Of a stretch of DNA of 64,000 bases, positions 36,557-44,726 are shown one piece after another. Made by a program: the position numbers and the translations under genes. The first letter of the stretch is position 1; each line of letters starts with the position of its first letter. The notes under the pieces were generated by a model. The model did not search any database. It saw only the letters and a list, made by a program, of their open reading frames with translations, and was not told where the DNA came from. Source of the DNA: Undibacterium sp. 5I1 (GTDB taxonomy: Bacteria > Pseudomonadota > Gammaproteobacteria > Burkholderiales > Burkholderiaceae_D); contig NZ_JAVIWI010000001.1 of the NCBI RefSeq assembly GCF_034314085.1, forward strand, positions 1,240,001 to 1,304,000, written 5' to 3'.

Positions 36557-37681
36557 ATGAGCGAGATAGCTGAGCAAAATATGAGGCCAGTAGTATTGAT
36601 TGTCGATGACACCCCAGACAATATTTCTTTATTATCTGCTTTGCTGAAAGATCAATATAAGATCAAAATCGCCACCAATGGACTTAAGGCTCTACAAATA
36701 GCGAACGTATTACCGGCTCCCGATTTGATTTTGCTAGACGTGATGATGCCAGAGATGGATGGTTATGAAACCTGTCGCCGTTTAAAACTAGAGACGGTTA
36801 CTCAGGACATCCCGATCATTTTTTTGACTGCAAAGAGTCAGGTTCAGGATGAGGAGATGGGCTTGCGTCTCGGCGCCGTTGACTACATCAGCAAACCGAT
36901 CAGCCCGCCTATAGTCCTGGCTCGTGTCGCTACACAGATCAATCTGGTAAAAGCCAGACAGCAATTACAAAATCAAAATAAAAATCTGGAACATCTGGTA
37001 GAAGACCGGACTCGCAAGTTAGCTAAGATGCAGGACGCGATTATTATGGCCATGGCTTCTCTTGCTGAAACCCGTGATAACGAAACAGGAAATCACATTC
37101 GCCGTACCCAAAATTATGTTGCAGCGCTAGCCAGAAAATTGAAGAGTCATCCACGCTTCAGTGATTTGCTGACCAATGCCAATATTGAATTGCTTTATAA
37201 ATCTGCTCCTTTGCATGACATCGGTAAAGTGGGGATACCAGATCATATTTTGCTTAAACCCGGAAAATTGACTTCTGATGAATTCGAGATCATGAAGTTA
37301 CATACTACCTATGGTCGTGAAACAATTTTGTCCGTAGAGGCATATCTTGGTGAGAGCAATGAGTTCTTACGTTTTGCCAGAGAGATTACCTACTCGCATC
37401 AAGAAAAATGGGATGGCTCTGGTTATCCAGAAAATTTATCCGGAGACGCAATCCCGATATCAGCCCGATTAATGGCGGTGGCTGACGTTTATGATGCACT
37501 GATTTCTAAACGAGTCTATAAGCCCGCATTTACTCATGATGAAGCGATTGATATCATGCAAAAAGGTAATGGCACACATTTTGATCCTGACATACTCAAT
37601 GCATTCTTGTTGATTACCGAAGAGATTAAAGAAATTGCAGAACAGTTCCGCGAGAGTGAGCATGAGGAGATGATTCTTTAG
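36557..37681 (+). CDS. Response regulator with HD-GYP c-di-GMP phosphodiesterase domain
   Basis: A 374-residue RpfG-type protein. The REC domain (~1-125) has the phospho-Asp in LILLDVMMPEMDG. A coiled-coil linker leads to the HD-GYP domain (~165-365), with NETGNHIRRTQ, the HDIGKVGIPD metal motif, HTTYG, SHQEKWDGSGYPENLSG (GYP) and VADVYDAL. Key residues are intact, so it should hydrolyse c-di-GMP. The start at 36557 follows GGGGAC. It is encoded 67 bp after the hybrid kinase and probably receives its phosphate. Confidence 0.93.
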   Translation: MSEIAEQNMRPVVLIVDDTPDNISLLSALLKDQYKIKIATNGLKALQIANVLPAPDLILLDVMMPEMDGYETCRRLKLETVTQDIPIIFLTAKSQVQDEEMGLRLGAVDYISKPISPPIVLARVATQINLVKARQQLQNQNKNLEHLVEDRTRKLAKMQDAIIMAMASLAETRDNETGNHIRRTQNYVAALARKLKSHPRFSDLLTNANIELLYKSAPLHDIGKVGIPDHILLKPGKLTSDEFEIMKLHTTYGRETILSVEAYLGESNEFLRFAREITYSHQEKWDGSGYPENLSGDAIPISARLMAVADVYDALISKRVYKPAFTHDEAIDIMQKGNGTHFDPDILNAFLLITEEIKEIAEQFRESEHEEMIL

Positions 37682-37685
37682 ACGT

Positions 37686-37715
37686 AAAAAAACCGTAGCT
37701 CGCTACGGTTTTTTT
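37686..37715 (+). terminator. Bidirectional intrinsic terminator
   Basis: A7, CCGTAG, a 4-nt loop, CTACGG and T7, four bases after the HD-GYP stop, between convergent genes. Confidence 0.9.
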
Positions 37716-37758
37716 ATTTTAAGAACGAAGTTGAATCAATGATTAACTACAACAATTT

Positions 37759-38829
37759 TCAGTCAAAAACTGGTGTTTCAACACCCAGAATTTTGTGTAG
37801 TTTAGGCGAGGTTGTGGTGTATTGCATGTGAATTTTCTTGTCAGGGAAAATATATGGTGCTGCGCCAAATGCTGCCAGTGCTGCTTCGTGAAAGCCAGAC
37901 AAAATCAGTTTCTTTTTGCCTGGATAAGTATTGATATCGCCGACGGCAAAAATACCCGGCACGTTGGTTTCAAATTTCTCTGTATTCACTACTTTGAGCT
38001 GTTTGCGTTCAATATCCAGACCCCATTCAGCAATAGGGCCAAGCTTTGGCGACAGTCCGAAGAACACCAGCAAATTATCCACTGGCATGCGACGCGTTAC
38101 GCCATCTGCACCGGTGATTTTAATCTCTGATAGCAGATCGTCTTTAGTTTCGATACCGGTCACTTGGCCGATCACTAATTGCATCTCGTAGTTATCGCAC
38201 AATTCTTTCATTTTGGCGACAGATGCGGGTGCTGCGCGGAAGTCGTCACGGCGATGTAACACCACGACAGATTCTGCTTTACCAACCAGATTCAATGCCC
38301 AATCTAAGGCAGAGTCACCGCCGCCGCAGATCACTAGATTTTTGCCGTGGAATTTGCTTGGGTCTTTTACGCGGTAAAACACCTGGCTATTCTCAAAAGC
38401 TTCAATACCCTCGACTTTTAAGGTGCGCGGCTGGAAAGAACCAACACCAGCTGCGATAAAAATAGTTTTTGTGATGAAGCGCGTGCCGACCGATGTTTCC
38501 AGATTGAAGCGACCATCTTCACGACGCTCGACCAGATTTACTTCTTGTCCAAGATGGAAGGTCGGCTCAAATGGTTCAATTTGTTTGAGTAAATTGTCAG
38601 TCAATTCTTGGCCTGTACAAACAGGCACAGCCGGAATATCGTAAATCGGTTTGTCTGGGTACAGTTCTACACATTGGCCGCCAACAACGGCGAGTGAATC
38701 GATGACATGTGCTTTGATCTCTAATAAGCCGAGTTCAAATACTTGGAACAGACCGACTGGACCAGCGCCGATAATGACGGCATCTGCTTCGATGACGCCG
38801 GTTGCTGGATTTGCTTTATTGTTTTCCAT
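37759..38829 (-). CDS. Ferredoxin-NADP reductase, thioredoxin-reductase-like
   Basis: A 356-residue flavoprotein. FAD binding: [18 protein letters not shown] (~18) and [15 protein letters not shown] (~285). NADP binding: [18 protein letters not shown] (~165) and HRRDDFRA. There is no CxxC pair, so it is not a thioredoxin reductase; it resembles the YumC-type reductases that pass electrons between NADPH and ferredoxin. The fdxA gene 100 bp upstream on the same strand is the obvious partner. Confidence 0.9.
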   Translation of the reverse strand: MENNKANPATGVIEADAVIIGAGPVGLFQVFELGLLEIKAHVIDSLAVVGGQCVELYPDKPIYDIPAVPVCTGQELTDNLLKQIEPFEPTFHLGQEVNLVERREDGRFNLETSVGTRFITKTIFIAAGVGSFQPRTLKVEGIEAFENSQVFYRVKDPSKFHGKNLVICGGGDSALDWALNLVGKAESVVVLHRRDDFRAAPASVAKMKELCDNYEMQLVIGQVTGIETKDDLLSEIKITGADGVTRRMPVDNLLVFFGLSPKLGPIAEWGLDIERKQLKVVNTEKFETNVPGIFAVGDINTYPGKKKLILSGFHEAALAAFGAAPYIFPDKKIHMQYTTTSPKLHKILGVETPVFD

Positions 38830-38929
38830 ACGACTTGGTATTTCCTGATATTGATTGAGACAGTGCTTGCAGCGCTTACAGTATCCGCACTGATAGTCGG
38901 TACTGAAGCACGACGGCTAAGAATGCTAA

Positions 38930-39253
38930 TTAGCGCGTCAAAAATTGCAATTTATCTTTGACATCTTTCCAGTCATCTGCATCTGGCAGAGGACTGGTTG
39001 TTTTGGTAATTGATGGCCAGGTGCGGATCAGATCTGCATTGATCTTGATGAACTGCTGTTGATCTGCCGGCACGTCTTCTTCTGCATATATCGCGTTAAC
39101 TGGGCATTCTGCAACGCATACTGCGCAGTCTATGCATTCATCCGGATCAATCACCAGGAAGTTAGGGCCTGCACGGAAGCAGTCTACTGGGCAAACATCA
39201 ACGCAATCGGTATAGCGGCAGCGGATGCAGGATTCGGTCACAACGTGGGTCAT
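38930..39253 (-). CDS. fdxA: 7Fe ferredoxin FdxA
   Basis: A 107-residue ferredoxin. CIRCRYTDCVDVCPVDCF supplies the 3Fe-4S and part of the 4Fe-4S ligands, and CIDCAVCVAECPVNAIY the rest, typical of the Azotobacter FdI/FdxA type. The C-terminal tail is charged. It likely forms a redox pair with the ferredoxin reductase gene just downstream. Confidence 0.93.
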   Translation of the reverse strand: MTHVVTESCIRCRYTDCVDVCPVDCFRAGPNFLVIDPDECIDCAVCVAECPVNAIYAEEDVPADQQQFIKINADLIRTWPSITKTTSPLPDADDWKDVKDKLQFLTR

Positions 39254-39685
39254 AACAGTCCTTCTTTTCTATTGTGAGGGTGTAAGGCGCAGCCAATAGA
39301 GGGCATAGGCTGCAAAGCCTTGCATTTTAAGGCAATTTGAGCTAACTCACAAATTAGGCTTAGATAAATTACGCATAAGCAAATTCGGTATGTGTGATTG
39401 GCGATGTGCTTTTTGTAGCCTTTTTTGTGTTTTTTAATTTCATAAAATGGGTAGAGCAACGCTTGCTACGCTGAATTCCAATAACTTTGTACCTCCATCA
39501 ATTAAAGCACTGTTTTGAATGAAATTTTTTGATCCTACTCAAAAGCAGCATTTTTTGCCATATTCAGCGTTAAACTCATTTTGATATAAATAACCGTTAA
39601 GACCGTTAGCTGCTTGTAAGGCCTAAAAATCCGATCGGCCAAATAGCCAAATAGCCAAAAAATTATTAAATTATTCAGGATACGA
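39254..39685. other. Divergent intergenic region
   Basis: 432 bp between fdxA and the hydroxyacid dehydrogenase. No gene seen. A short direct repeat of ATAGCCAA-type units occurs at about 39640-39662, just upstream of the dehydrogenase. Confidence 0.5.
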
Positions 39686-40675
39686 ATGAAACCTTCCATC
39701 TTAGTCTCACGAGCAATTTTTCCAGACGTGTTAGAGCAGTTATCTACGTATTTTGAGGTTGAATCAAATCAGGATGATCATATTTTTTCAGCACAGGAAT
39801 TGGCTGAAAAGTTAAACGGAAAGCAGGGCTTGTTATGTACTGGTAGCGCCAAAATTAACGAAGCCTTATTGACCCAATTGCCTGACTTAAAAATGGTGGC
39901 GCAGATGGCAGTTGGTTACGACAATATTGATGTTGCTGCTTGCACGGCACATCGCGTCATGGTGAGTAATACGCCGGATGTATTAAACGAAACTACCGCC
40001 GATTTTGGCTGGGCATTGTTGATGGCGACAGCTCGTCGCGTGACAGAGGCAGAGCATTGGCTACGCGCTGGCAAATGGACTAAGTGGCGCTATGATGGCT
40101 TTTTGGGCGCTGATGTGCACGGCGCTACTCTGGGAATCATTGGCATGGGCAGAATAGGGCAGGCGATCGCTCGGCGCTCCATGGGGTTTGATATGAAGGT
40201 GATTTACCATAATCGTTCGCGTCTGAGCACAGAACAAGAGGCGCATGCAAACAACGCTAGCTATGTCAGTAAAGAGGATTTGTTGAGGACTGCAGATCAT
40301 GTGATGCTGGTGTTACCTTACTCAGCTGCGTCACATCACACCATCGGTGCCGCCGAGATAGCGATGATGAAGCCAACTGCAACGCTAGTCAACCTGGCGC
40401 GTGGCGGGATAGTGGATGATGCGGCCTTGATTGCAGCCTTGCGTAACAAGACGATTGCGGCGGCAGGTTTAGACGTGTTTGAGAATGAGCCGAAATTTAA
40501 TCCCAACTTATTAAATCTGGAGAATGTAGTCCTCACACCGCATATCGCCAGTGCATCAGAGGCCACCAGGAGGGCGATGGCGAATTGTGCGGCGAGTAAT
40601 TTGGTCGCTGCTTTGAGTAAGCAACGACCACCTAACTTACTGAATCCTGATGCGATTGCTGGAATGCTTGCCTAA
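39686..40675 (+). CDS. D-2-hydroxyacid dehydrogenase (glyoxylate/hydroxypyruvate reductase type)
   Basis: A 329-residue NAD(P)-dependent dehydrogenase. The substrate-binding region LLCTGSAKINEALL, MAVGYDNIDVAACTAHRV, the nucleotide fold GIIGMGRIGQAIARR (~148) and the catalytic Arg in NLARGGIVDD, Glu in FENEPKF and His in LTPHIASAS are all in place. It most resembles GhrB/TkrA enzymes that reduce glyoxylate or hydroxypyruvate; the precise substrate is inferred only. Confidence 0.85.
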   Translation: MKPSILVSRAIFPDVLEQLSTYFEVESNQDDHIFSAQELAEKLNGKQGLLCTGSAKINEALLTQLPDLKMVAQMAVGYDNIDVAACTAHRVMVSNTPDVLNETTADFGWALLMATARRVTEAEHWLRAGKWTKWRYDGFLGADVHGATLGIIGMGRIGQAIARRSMGFDMKVIYHNRSRLSTEQEAHANNASYVSKEDLLRTADHVMLVLPYSAASHHTIGAAEIAMMKPTATLVNLARGGIVDDAALIAALRNKTIAAAGLDVFENEPKFNPNLLNLENVVLTPHIASASEATRRAMANCAASNLVAALSKQRPPNLLNPDAIAGMLA

Positions 40676-40680
40676 ATACT

Positions 40681-40765
40681 ATACTGGTCGGGTGTATGAT
40701 TGTTTTATGTCAGATTGTCCAGATAAAGTCTGGACAATTAAAAATACTCCCCTTATTTATAATAT
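40681..40765 (+). repeat. Dispersed palindromic repeat, copy 5
   Basis: Left ATACTGGTCGGGTGTATGAT, core TTGTCCAGATAAAGTCTGGACAA, right TTAAAAATACTCCCC. It fills the gap between two convergent genes and ends three bases before the GNAT stop codon. Confidence 0.75.
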
Positions 40766-40767
40766 TA

Positions 40768-41199
40768 TTATTTGTCCACTTGTTGGGTGAGATAGAGATT
40801 AGGGCGGTTGATTTCCATCAGAATCTCAGGTTTGGCGGGTGCCTGAAATCCAAACTTTTGATACAGCCCGCGCGCATCACTGCTCGCTAGCATAAATCGA
40901 CGCAAACCTTGAAGCTCGCTATGTTCTATAACGGCTTGAATCAGCAGTTTGCTATACCCTTTGCTGCGCTGTTCTGGCACGACAAATACATCTACCAGGT
41001 AGGCAAAAGTAGCGTGGTCAGTCACGACGCGGGCAAAAGCGACTTGTTCACCTTCAAGATAGCCGCCAAAACAAAATGAATGTTGAATCGATCGCTGCAC
41101 CGTGGCTAGAGGAATCCCCTTGGCCCACGCCGCATGCTGCGACAAAAAATCATGAATCAGGGGAATGTTCAGCGCGGATTTGTCGGTGGAAATATGCAT
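40768..41199 (-). CDS. GNAT-family N-acetyltransferase
   Basis: A 143-residue acetyltransferase. The acetyl-CoA loop lies in LVDVFVVPEQRSKGYSKLLIQAVIEH, and the C-terminal LASSDARGLYQKFGF is the usual GNAT motif B. The substrate is unknown. Confidence 0.85.
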   Translation of the reverse strand: MHISTDKSALNIPLIHDFLSQHAAWAKGIPLATVQRSIQHSFCFGGYLEGEQVAFARVVTDHATFAYLVDVFVVPEQRSKGYSKLLIQAVIEHSELQGLRRFMLASSDARGLYQKFGFQAPAKPEILMEINRPNLYLTQQVDK

Positions 41200-41255
41200 T
41201 GTAATGTGGGATGAATGAAGGAGTTTGGTTCGCTTTAAATCGAAGTGACATTTAG

Positions 41256-41303
41256 AAACGAACTTTAAAACGAACCTTAAAGCGAACCTTAAAGCGAACC
41301 TTA
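41256..41303. repeat. Four tandem 12-bp repeats
   Basis: Four consecutive units of the form AARCGAACYTTA fill most of the gap between the ACBP and GNAT genes. The last two are identical; the first differs at two positions. Confidence 0.85.
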
Positions 41304-41317
41304 AATTCAGCTTCGGT

Positions 41318-41572
41318 TTAATCTTTCAGGCCATTGATCAGATCAATATATTGCTGCATCGCGTCTTCTTGTAAGGTGCCTGCCAGTGCTTGCCATGCAT
41401 CAAATTTGGCACGGCCCACAAAGTCAGTCATACCAGGACGATCACCAGTTGCATCACCTGCGCTGCCTTGTTTGAACAGGCCATAAATTTTTAGCAGCGT
41501 CATGTTGTCAGGGCGCTCTGGCAAATTTTTTGAATCGGCTGACGCTTGGAGAAATTGTTCTTGCAGGCTCAT
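41318..41572 (-). CDS. Acyl-CoA-binding protein
   Basis: An 84-residue four-helix ACBP that binds long-chain acyl-CoA in the cytoplasm. The LLKIYGLFKQGSAGD segment (usual YALYKQAT-GD position) and GRAKFDAWQALAGT are diagnostic. It is alone in its transcription unit. Confidence 0.9.
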   Translation of the reverse strand: MSLQEQFLQASADSKNLPERPDNMTLLKIYGLFKQGSAGDATGDRPGMTDFVGRAKFDAWQALAGTLQEDAMQQYIDLINGLKD

Positions 41573-41694
41573 TTAGTACTCCGTAATCTTGAATGGAAAG
41601 CATCAAAGTAGCATACTTGCCATTCAGTCCATAGTAGTTCACTAGAGTAAATATTCAATCAATTACCTCTTGAAAAATGGTCAAGCTAGCTAGG

Positions 41695-42393
41695 TCAATG
41701 TATCGTCGGTTCAGCGCCACAACAAGCTTTGAACTTTTTACCGCTGCCACAAGGGCAGGGATCATTGCGACCTACTTTCGGACTCTCACGCTTGACTGTC
41801 GCCACGCCTGATTTCCGTAATGGTGCCCAGAAGCGGCGGATTTCCGGGATAGCCGCCTCCAGTTCGATGGCGAGCAGGTGACATTTTTGCGGCGTATCCA
41901 CCAGCTTCACTTCCTCTTCTTCGATCTCTTCTGCGCCGAGTAAATAGATAGGATTGAGCAAGGGCGCGATAGCGGATTCCCAGATTGGCTCCCACTCATC
42001 CTCGCGCAATTGCATGCCTTCCCAAAAGCCCCAGGCCCATGTTTCGCCATCAATCAACTCTTTGCCATCTTGCTCCATGACGCAAAACAGGGGTTCAAAC
42101 TCTTGCGGCGCGACTTCAAATGTGATCTGGATTTCATTCATAAAACGGGCGATCAGCGTGGTGATGCGTTCCATTTCTTTTGGCGTTTTAAACTTTGGTT
42201 CTGCTTGGTCGGGCAAGCCCCAGACCAGCGGCAACCATTCGTTCATCGGGATCATTTCTGGTCCGATGGCAATGGCGGTCAGGTAGCCATGCAAGGCATC
42301 CATGGTCATGCCGTCGTCGCCTACACGGTCGGACATCAAAAATTTGTCCAGTTCGTTAAATTCTTTGTCGCTGAGGGGTTCGTCGAGGTGCAT
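41695..42393 (-). CDS. UPF0149 (YecA-like) protein with C-terminal SEC-C zinc motif
   Basis: A 232-residue protein. The UPF0149 domain (~1-190) has [20 protein letters not shown] and WAWGFWEGM. The C-terminal SEC-C motif [20 protein letters not shown] binds zinc, as in SecA tails, and suggests a ribosome or SecB/SecA-related role. The function is not established. Confidence 0.9.
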   Translation of the reverse strand: MHLDEPLSDKEFNELDKFLMSDRVGDDGMTMDALHGYLTAIAIGPEMIPMNEWLPLVWGLPDQAEPKFKTPKEMERITTLIARFMNEIQITFEVAPQEFEPLFCVMEQDGKELIDGETWAWGFWEGMQLREDEWEPIWESAIAPLLNPIYLLGAEEIEEEEVKLVDTPQKCHLLAIELEAAIPEIRRFWAPLRKSGVATVKRESPKVGRNDPCPCGSGKKFKACCGAEPTIH

Positions 42394-42474
42394 AAGAGTG
42401 CTCTTGATTGTTATTGGGTGAAATACCGGAAGTGTAGCGCTTTGTCTCTCGTTCGTGGAGAGTTTGAACGTACA

Positions 42475-43578
42475 ATGCCAGCCATGAGCACATCAATTTC
42501 TCCCAATAATTCAATTACCCCCGATCTGGATGATGATGACGATCGCCAGCCTGATTTTTTGCTGGAAGAGGCATCAGATCACTCCTTATCCTCCGACGCC
42601 ACCACTCATGCTTTCGCCGGACTCACGCCTGAATGTGCGCTGGACGCTTTACATGCGGCAGGTTTTCAATGCGACGGTCGCTTACTAGCGCTAAACAGCT
42701 ATGAAAACCGTGTATATCAGTTAGGAATGGAGGACGGGCCGCCCTTGATCGCCAAGTTTTATCGCCCGCAACGCTGGACCGATGCTGCGATTTTGGAGGA
42801 GCATCAGTTTGTTCGTGAATTAGCTGCGCAAGAAATCCCGGTCGTACCTGCCTTGGTATCTGCGGATGGCCAAAGCCTGCATCAGTATCAAGAATTTCGG
42901 TTTTCGGTTTTCCCTAGGCAAGGAGGGCGAGCGCCGGAGTTGGATCAGCCGCAAACGCTGGAGTGGCTGGGGCGGTTTATCGGACGTATCCATGCGGTAG
43001 GTGCGCAGCAGACTTATCAGCACCGACCTGGCTTAAACCTCGATACTTTTGGTCATGTGCCAAGAGCCTATTTATTGGAATATGCCGGCATGCCGCGTGA
43101 TTTATTGGCGGCCTATACCAGCGTCACGCAATTGGTGTTGGACGGCGTAGCGCAGGCATTTGAGCGGGCAGGGCAAGTCAGCCAGATTCGTTTGCACGGC
43201 GATTGCCATATCGGTAATGTTTTGTGGACGGATACCGGTCCGCATTTTGTGGATTTTGACGATAGCCGCATGGGGCCGGCGATACAGGATTTGTGGTTAT
43301 TATTATCAGGTACGCGAGCAGAGATGACGGCTCAGCTAAGTGACATCATATTTGGCTATGAAGATTTTTTTGAATTCCAGCCACGTCAGTTGCATCTGAT
43401 TGAGGCGCTGCGGAGTTTGCGTATGTTGCACTACTCCGCCTGGCTGGCACAGCGTTGGGATGATCCGGCATTCAAGCAAGCCTTCCCTTGGTTCAATACC
43501 CAGCGTTATTGGCAAGACCGGATTTTAGAATTACGAGAGCAAGTTGCCTTGATGGATGAACCGCCGCTGGTAGTTTAA
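42475..43578 (+). CDS. srkA: Stress response serine/threonine kinase SrkA (YihE)
   Basis: A ~367-residue aminoglycoside-phosphotransferase-fold kinase. [22 protein letters not shown] has the ATP-binding Lys, [13 protein letters not shown] the catalytic loop and [18 protein letters not shown] the DFD metal motif. The first ~45 residues are an acidic, low-complexity extension (DLDDDDDRQ) not usual in E. coli SrkA. The frame is open far upstream but that part is antisense to the UPF0149 gene; the ATG at 42475 (or 42484) is chosen. Confidence 0.9.
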   Translation: MPAMSTSISPNNSITPDLDDDDDRQPDFLLEEASDHSLSSDATTHAFAGLTPECALDALHAAGFQCDGRLLALNSYENRVYQLGMEDGPPLIAKFYRPQRWTDAAILEEHQFVRELAAQEIPVVPALVSADGQSLHQYQEFRFSVFPRQGGRAPELDQPQTLEWLGRFIGRIHAVGAQQTYQHRPGLNLDTFGHVPRAYLLEYAGMPRDLLAAYTSVTQLVLDGVAQAFERAGQVSQIRLHGDCHIGNVLWTDTGPHFVDFDDSRMGPAIQDLWLLLSGTRAEMTAQLSDIIFGYEDFFEFQPRQLHLIEALRSLRMLHYSAWLAQRWDDPAFKQAFPWFNTQRYWQDRILELREQVALMDEPPLVV

Positions 43579-43772
43579 TTGCTGCCAACTGATGTGGCAG
43601 CTTACTATGGCAACTTGAAATTCGTTGCCATAAGGGCGCGAGCAAATATCTAACGCAAAGCGCAAAGACCGAATTCTTGCAAACCGTCTGGAGCGTTTTT
43701 GCAGATGCCGTGTTGGCGATGCCGGGCTATCCGTTAAAATGCTGCCATTCCTTCACTTTTGAAATGCGCATC

Positions 43773-44444
43773 ATGACTCAGGACGAACTTAAACAAGCCG
43801 TAGCCCAAGCCGCTATTCAGTACGTTGTAGAAGATAGTATTGTCGGTGTCGGTACTGGCTCTACTGCCAATTTTTTCATTGATGAATTGGCTAAGATCAA
43901 ACATAAAATCAAGGGCGCAGTCGCCTCGTCAGAAGCAACCGCAGCCCGTTTACGCAGTCATGGGATTAGCGTATTTGATTTGAATAATGTCACCTCCATG
44001 CCGGTATATATTGATGGTGCGGATGAAATTACACCCCAAGGTGCAATGATCAAGGGTGGCGGTGCGGCTCTGACTCGCGAAAAAATTGTTGCTTCAGTTG
44101 CGGACAAATTTATCTGTATCGCCGATGGTTCTAAGCTGGTCGATTTGCTGGGTAAATTTCCACTACCAATCGAAGTGATCCCTATGGCGCAAGCCGTCGT
44201 TGTTCGCAAGCTTAATGCCCTCGGTGGCGAAGCGCGGCTACGCTTAAAAGATGGCGTGCCTTTGCTAACGGATAACGGCAATATCATCATCGACGTGCAT
44301 GGCTTGCAAATTGCCGATCCGGTAGCGATGGAGGCGGCTATGAATAATATCGTCGGTGTGGTGACAGTCGGTTTGTTTGCGCAACAAGGCGCGAATGTCT
44401 GCTTGTTGGGTACGGCTGAAGGTGTTAAAACGCTGAATTTTTAA
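43773..44444 (+). CDS. rpiA: Ribose-5-phosphate isomerase A
   Basis: Interconverts ribose-5-P and ribulose-5-P. The start [14 protein letters not shown] matches the E. coli protein start and gives the normal ~223 residues. The conserved blocks are [57 protein letters not shown] and [12 protein letters not shown]. An ATG nine bases earlier is possible. Supplies the same pathway as tkt and gap at 52-56 kb. Confidence 0.95.
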   Translation: MTQDELKQAVAQAAIQYVVEDSIVGVGTGSTANFFIDELAKIKHKIKGAVASSEATAARLRSHGISVFDLNNVTSMPVYIDGADEITPQGAMIKGGGAALTREKIVASVADKFICIADGSKLVDLLGKFPLPIEVIPMAQAVVVRKLNALGGEARLRLKDGVPLLTDNGNIIIDVHGLQIADPVAMEAAMNNIVGVVTVGLFAQQGANVCLLGTAEGVKTLNF

Positions 44445-44508
44445 TTTAGCGCAGGCTGTTTCCTCACATTGCAGGTGAGTTTTGCTAGTGTAAAGTTTTG
44501 CCGTTTTT

Positions 44509-44592
44509 ATATACTCCCATTATGTATATTTAAGTTGTCCAGAAGTTTGTTGGGCAGTAGCTTAATTTTTTAAAAAATAATGGGGAGTATAT
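44509..44592 (+). repeat. Dispersed palindromic repeat, copy 6 (most symmetrical)
   Basis: Starts ATATACTCCCATTAT and ends ATAATGGGGAGTATAT, so the 10-bp outer ends are perfect inverted repeats; core TTGTCCAGAAGTTTGTTGGGCA. Lies between convergent rpiA and the sedolisin gene. Confidence 0.85.
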
Positions 44593-44628
44593 TAATCTTA
44601 GGTAGACTGAACTTAGTAGATTGAAGAG

Positions 44629-44690
44629 TATAAGCAGCGAAAATACTGAGGACGATCAAACAAGATCCGCAGTTTTTTCGCTGTACTTAT
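44629..44690 (-). terminator. Long imperfect hairpin downstream of the sedolisin gene
   Basis: Two ~26-nt arms (ATAAG-CAGCGAAAA... and ...TTTTCGCTG-TA-CTTAT) pair imperfectly 37 bp after the stop codon. No T-run follows, so the terminator role is tentative. Confidence 0.3.
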
Positions 44691-44726
44691 ATCGTAATAG
44701 TATTTCCTGAGGTTATACCTTTGCTA

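Noticed and set aside
39640..39662. Short direct repeats ATAGCCAA before the dehydrogenase
   Set aside because: Only about two units; not enough to claim a functional element or CRISPR-like array.
42010..42474. Long upstream extension of the srkA frame
   Set aside because: Antisense to the UPF0149 gene and without kinase homology; the normal start is at 42475/42484.
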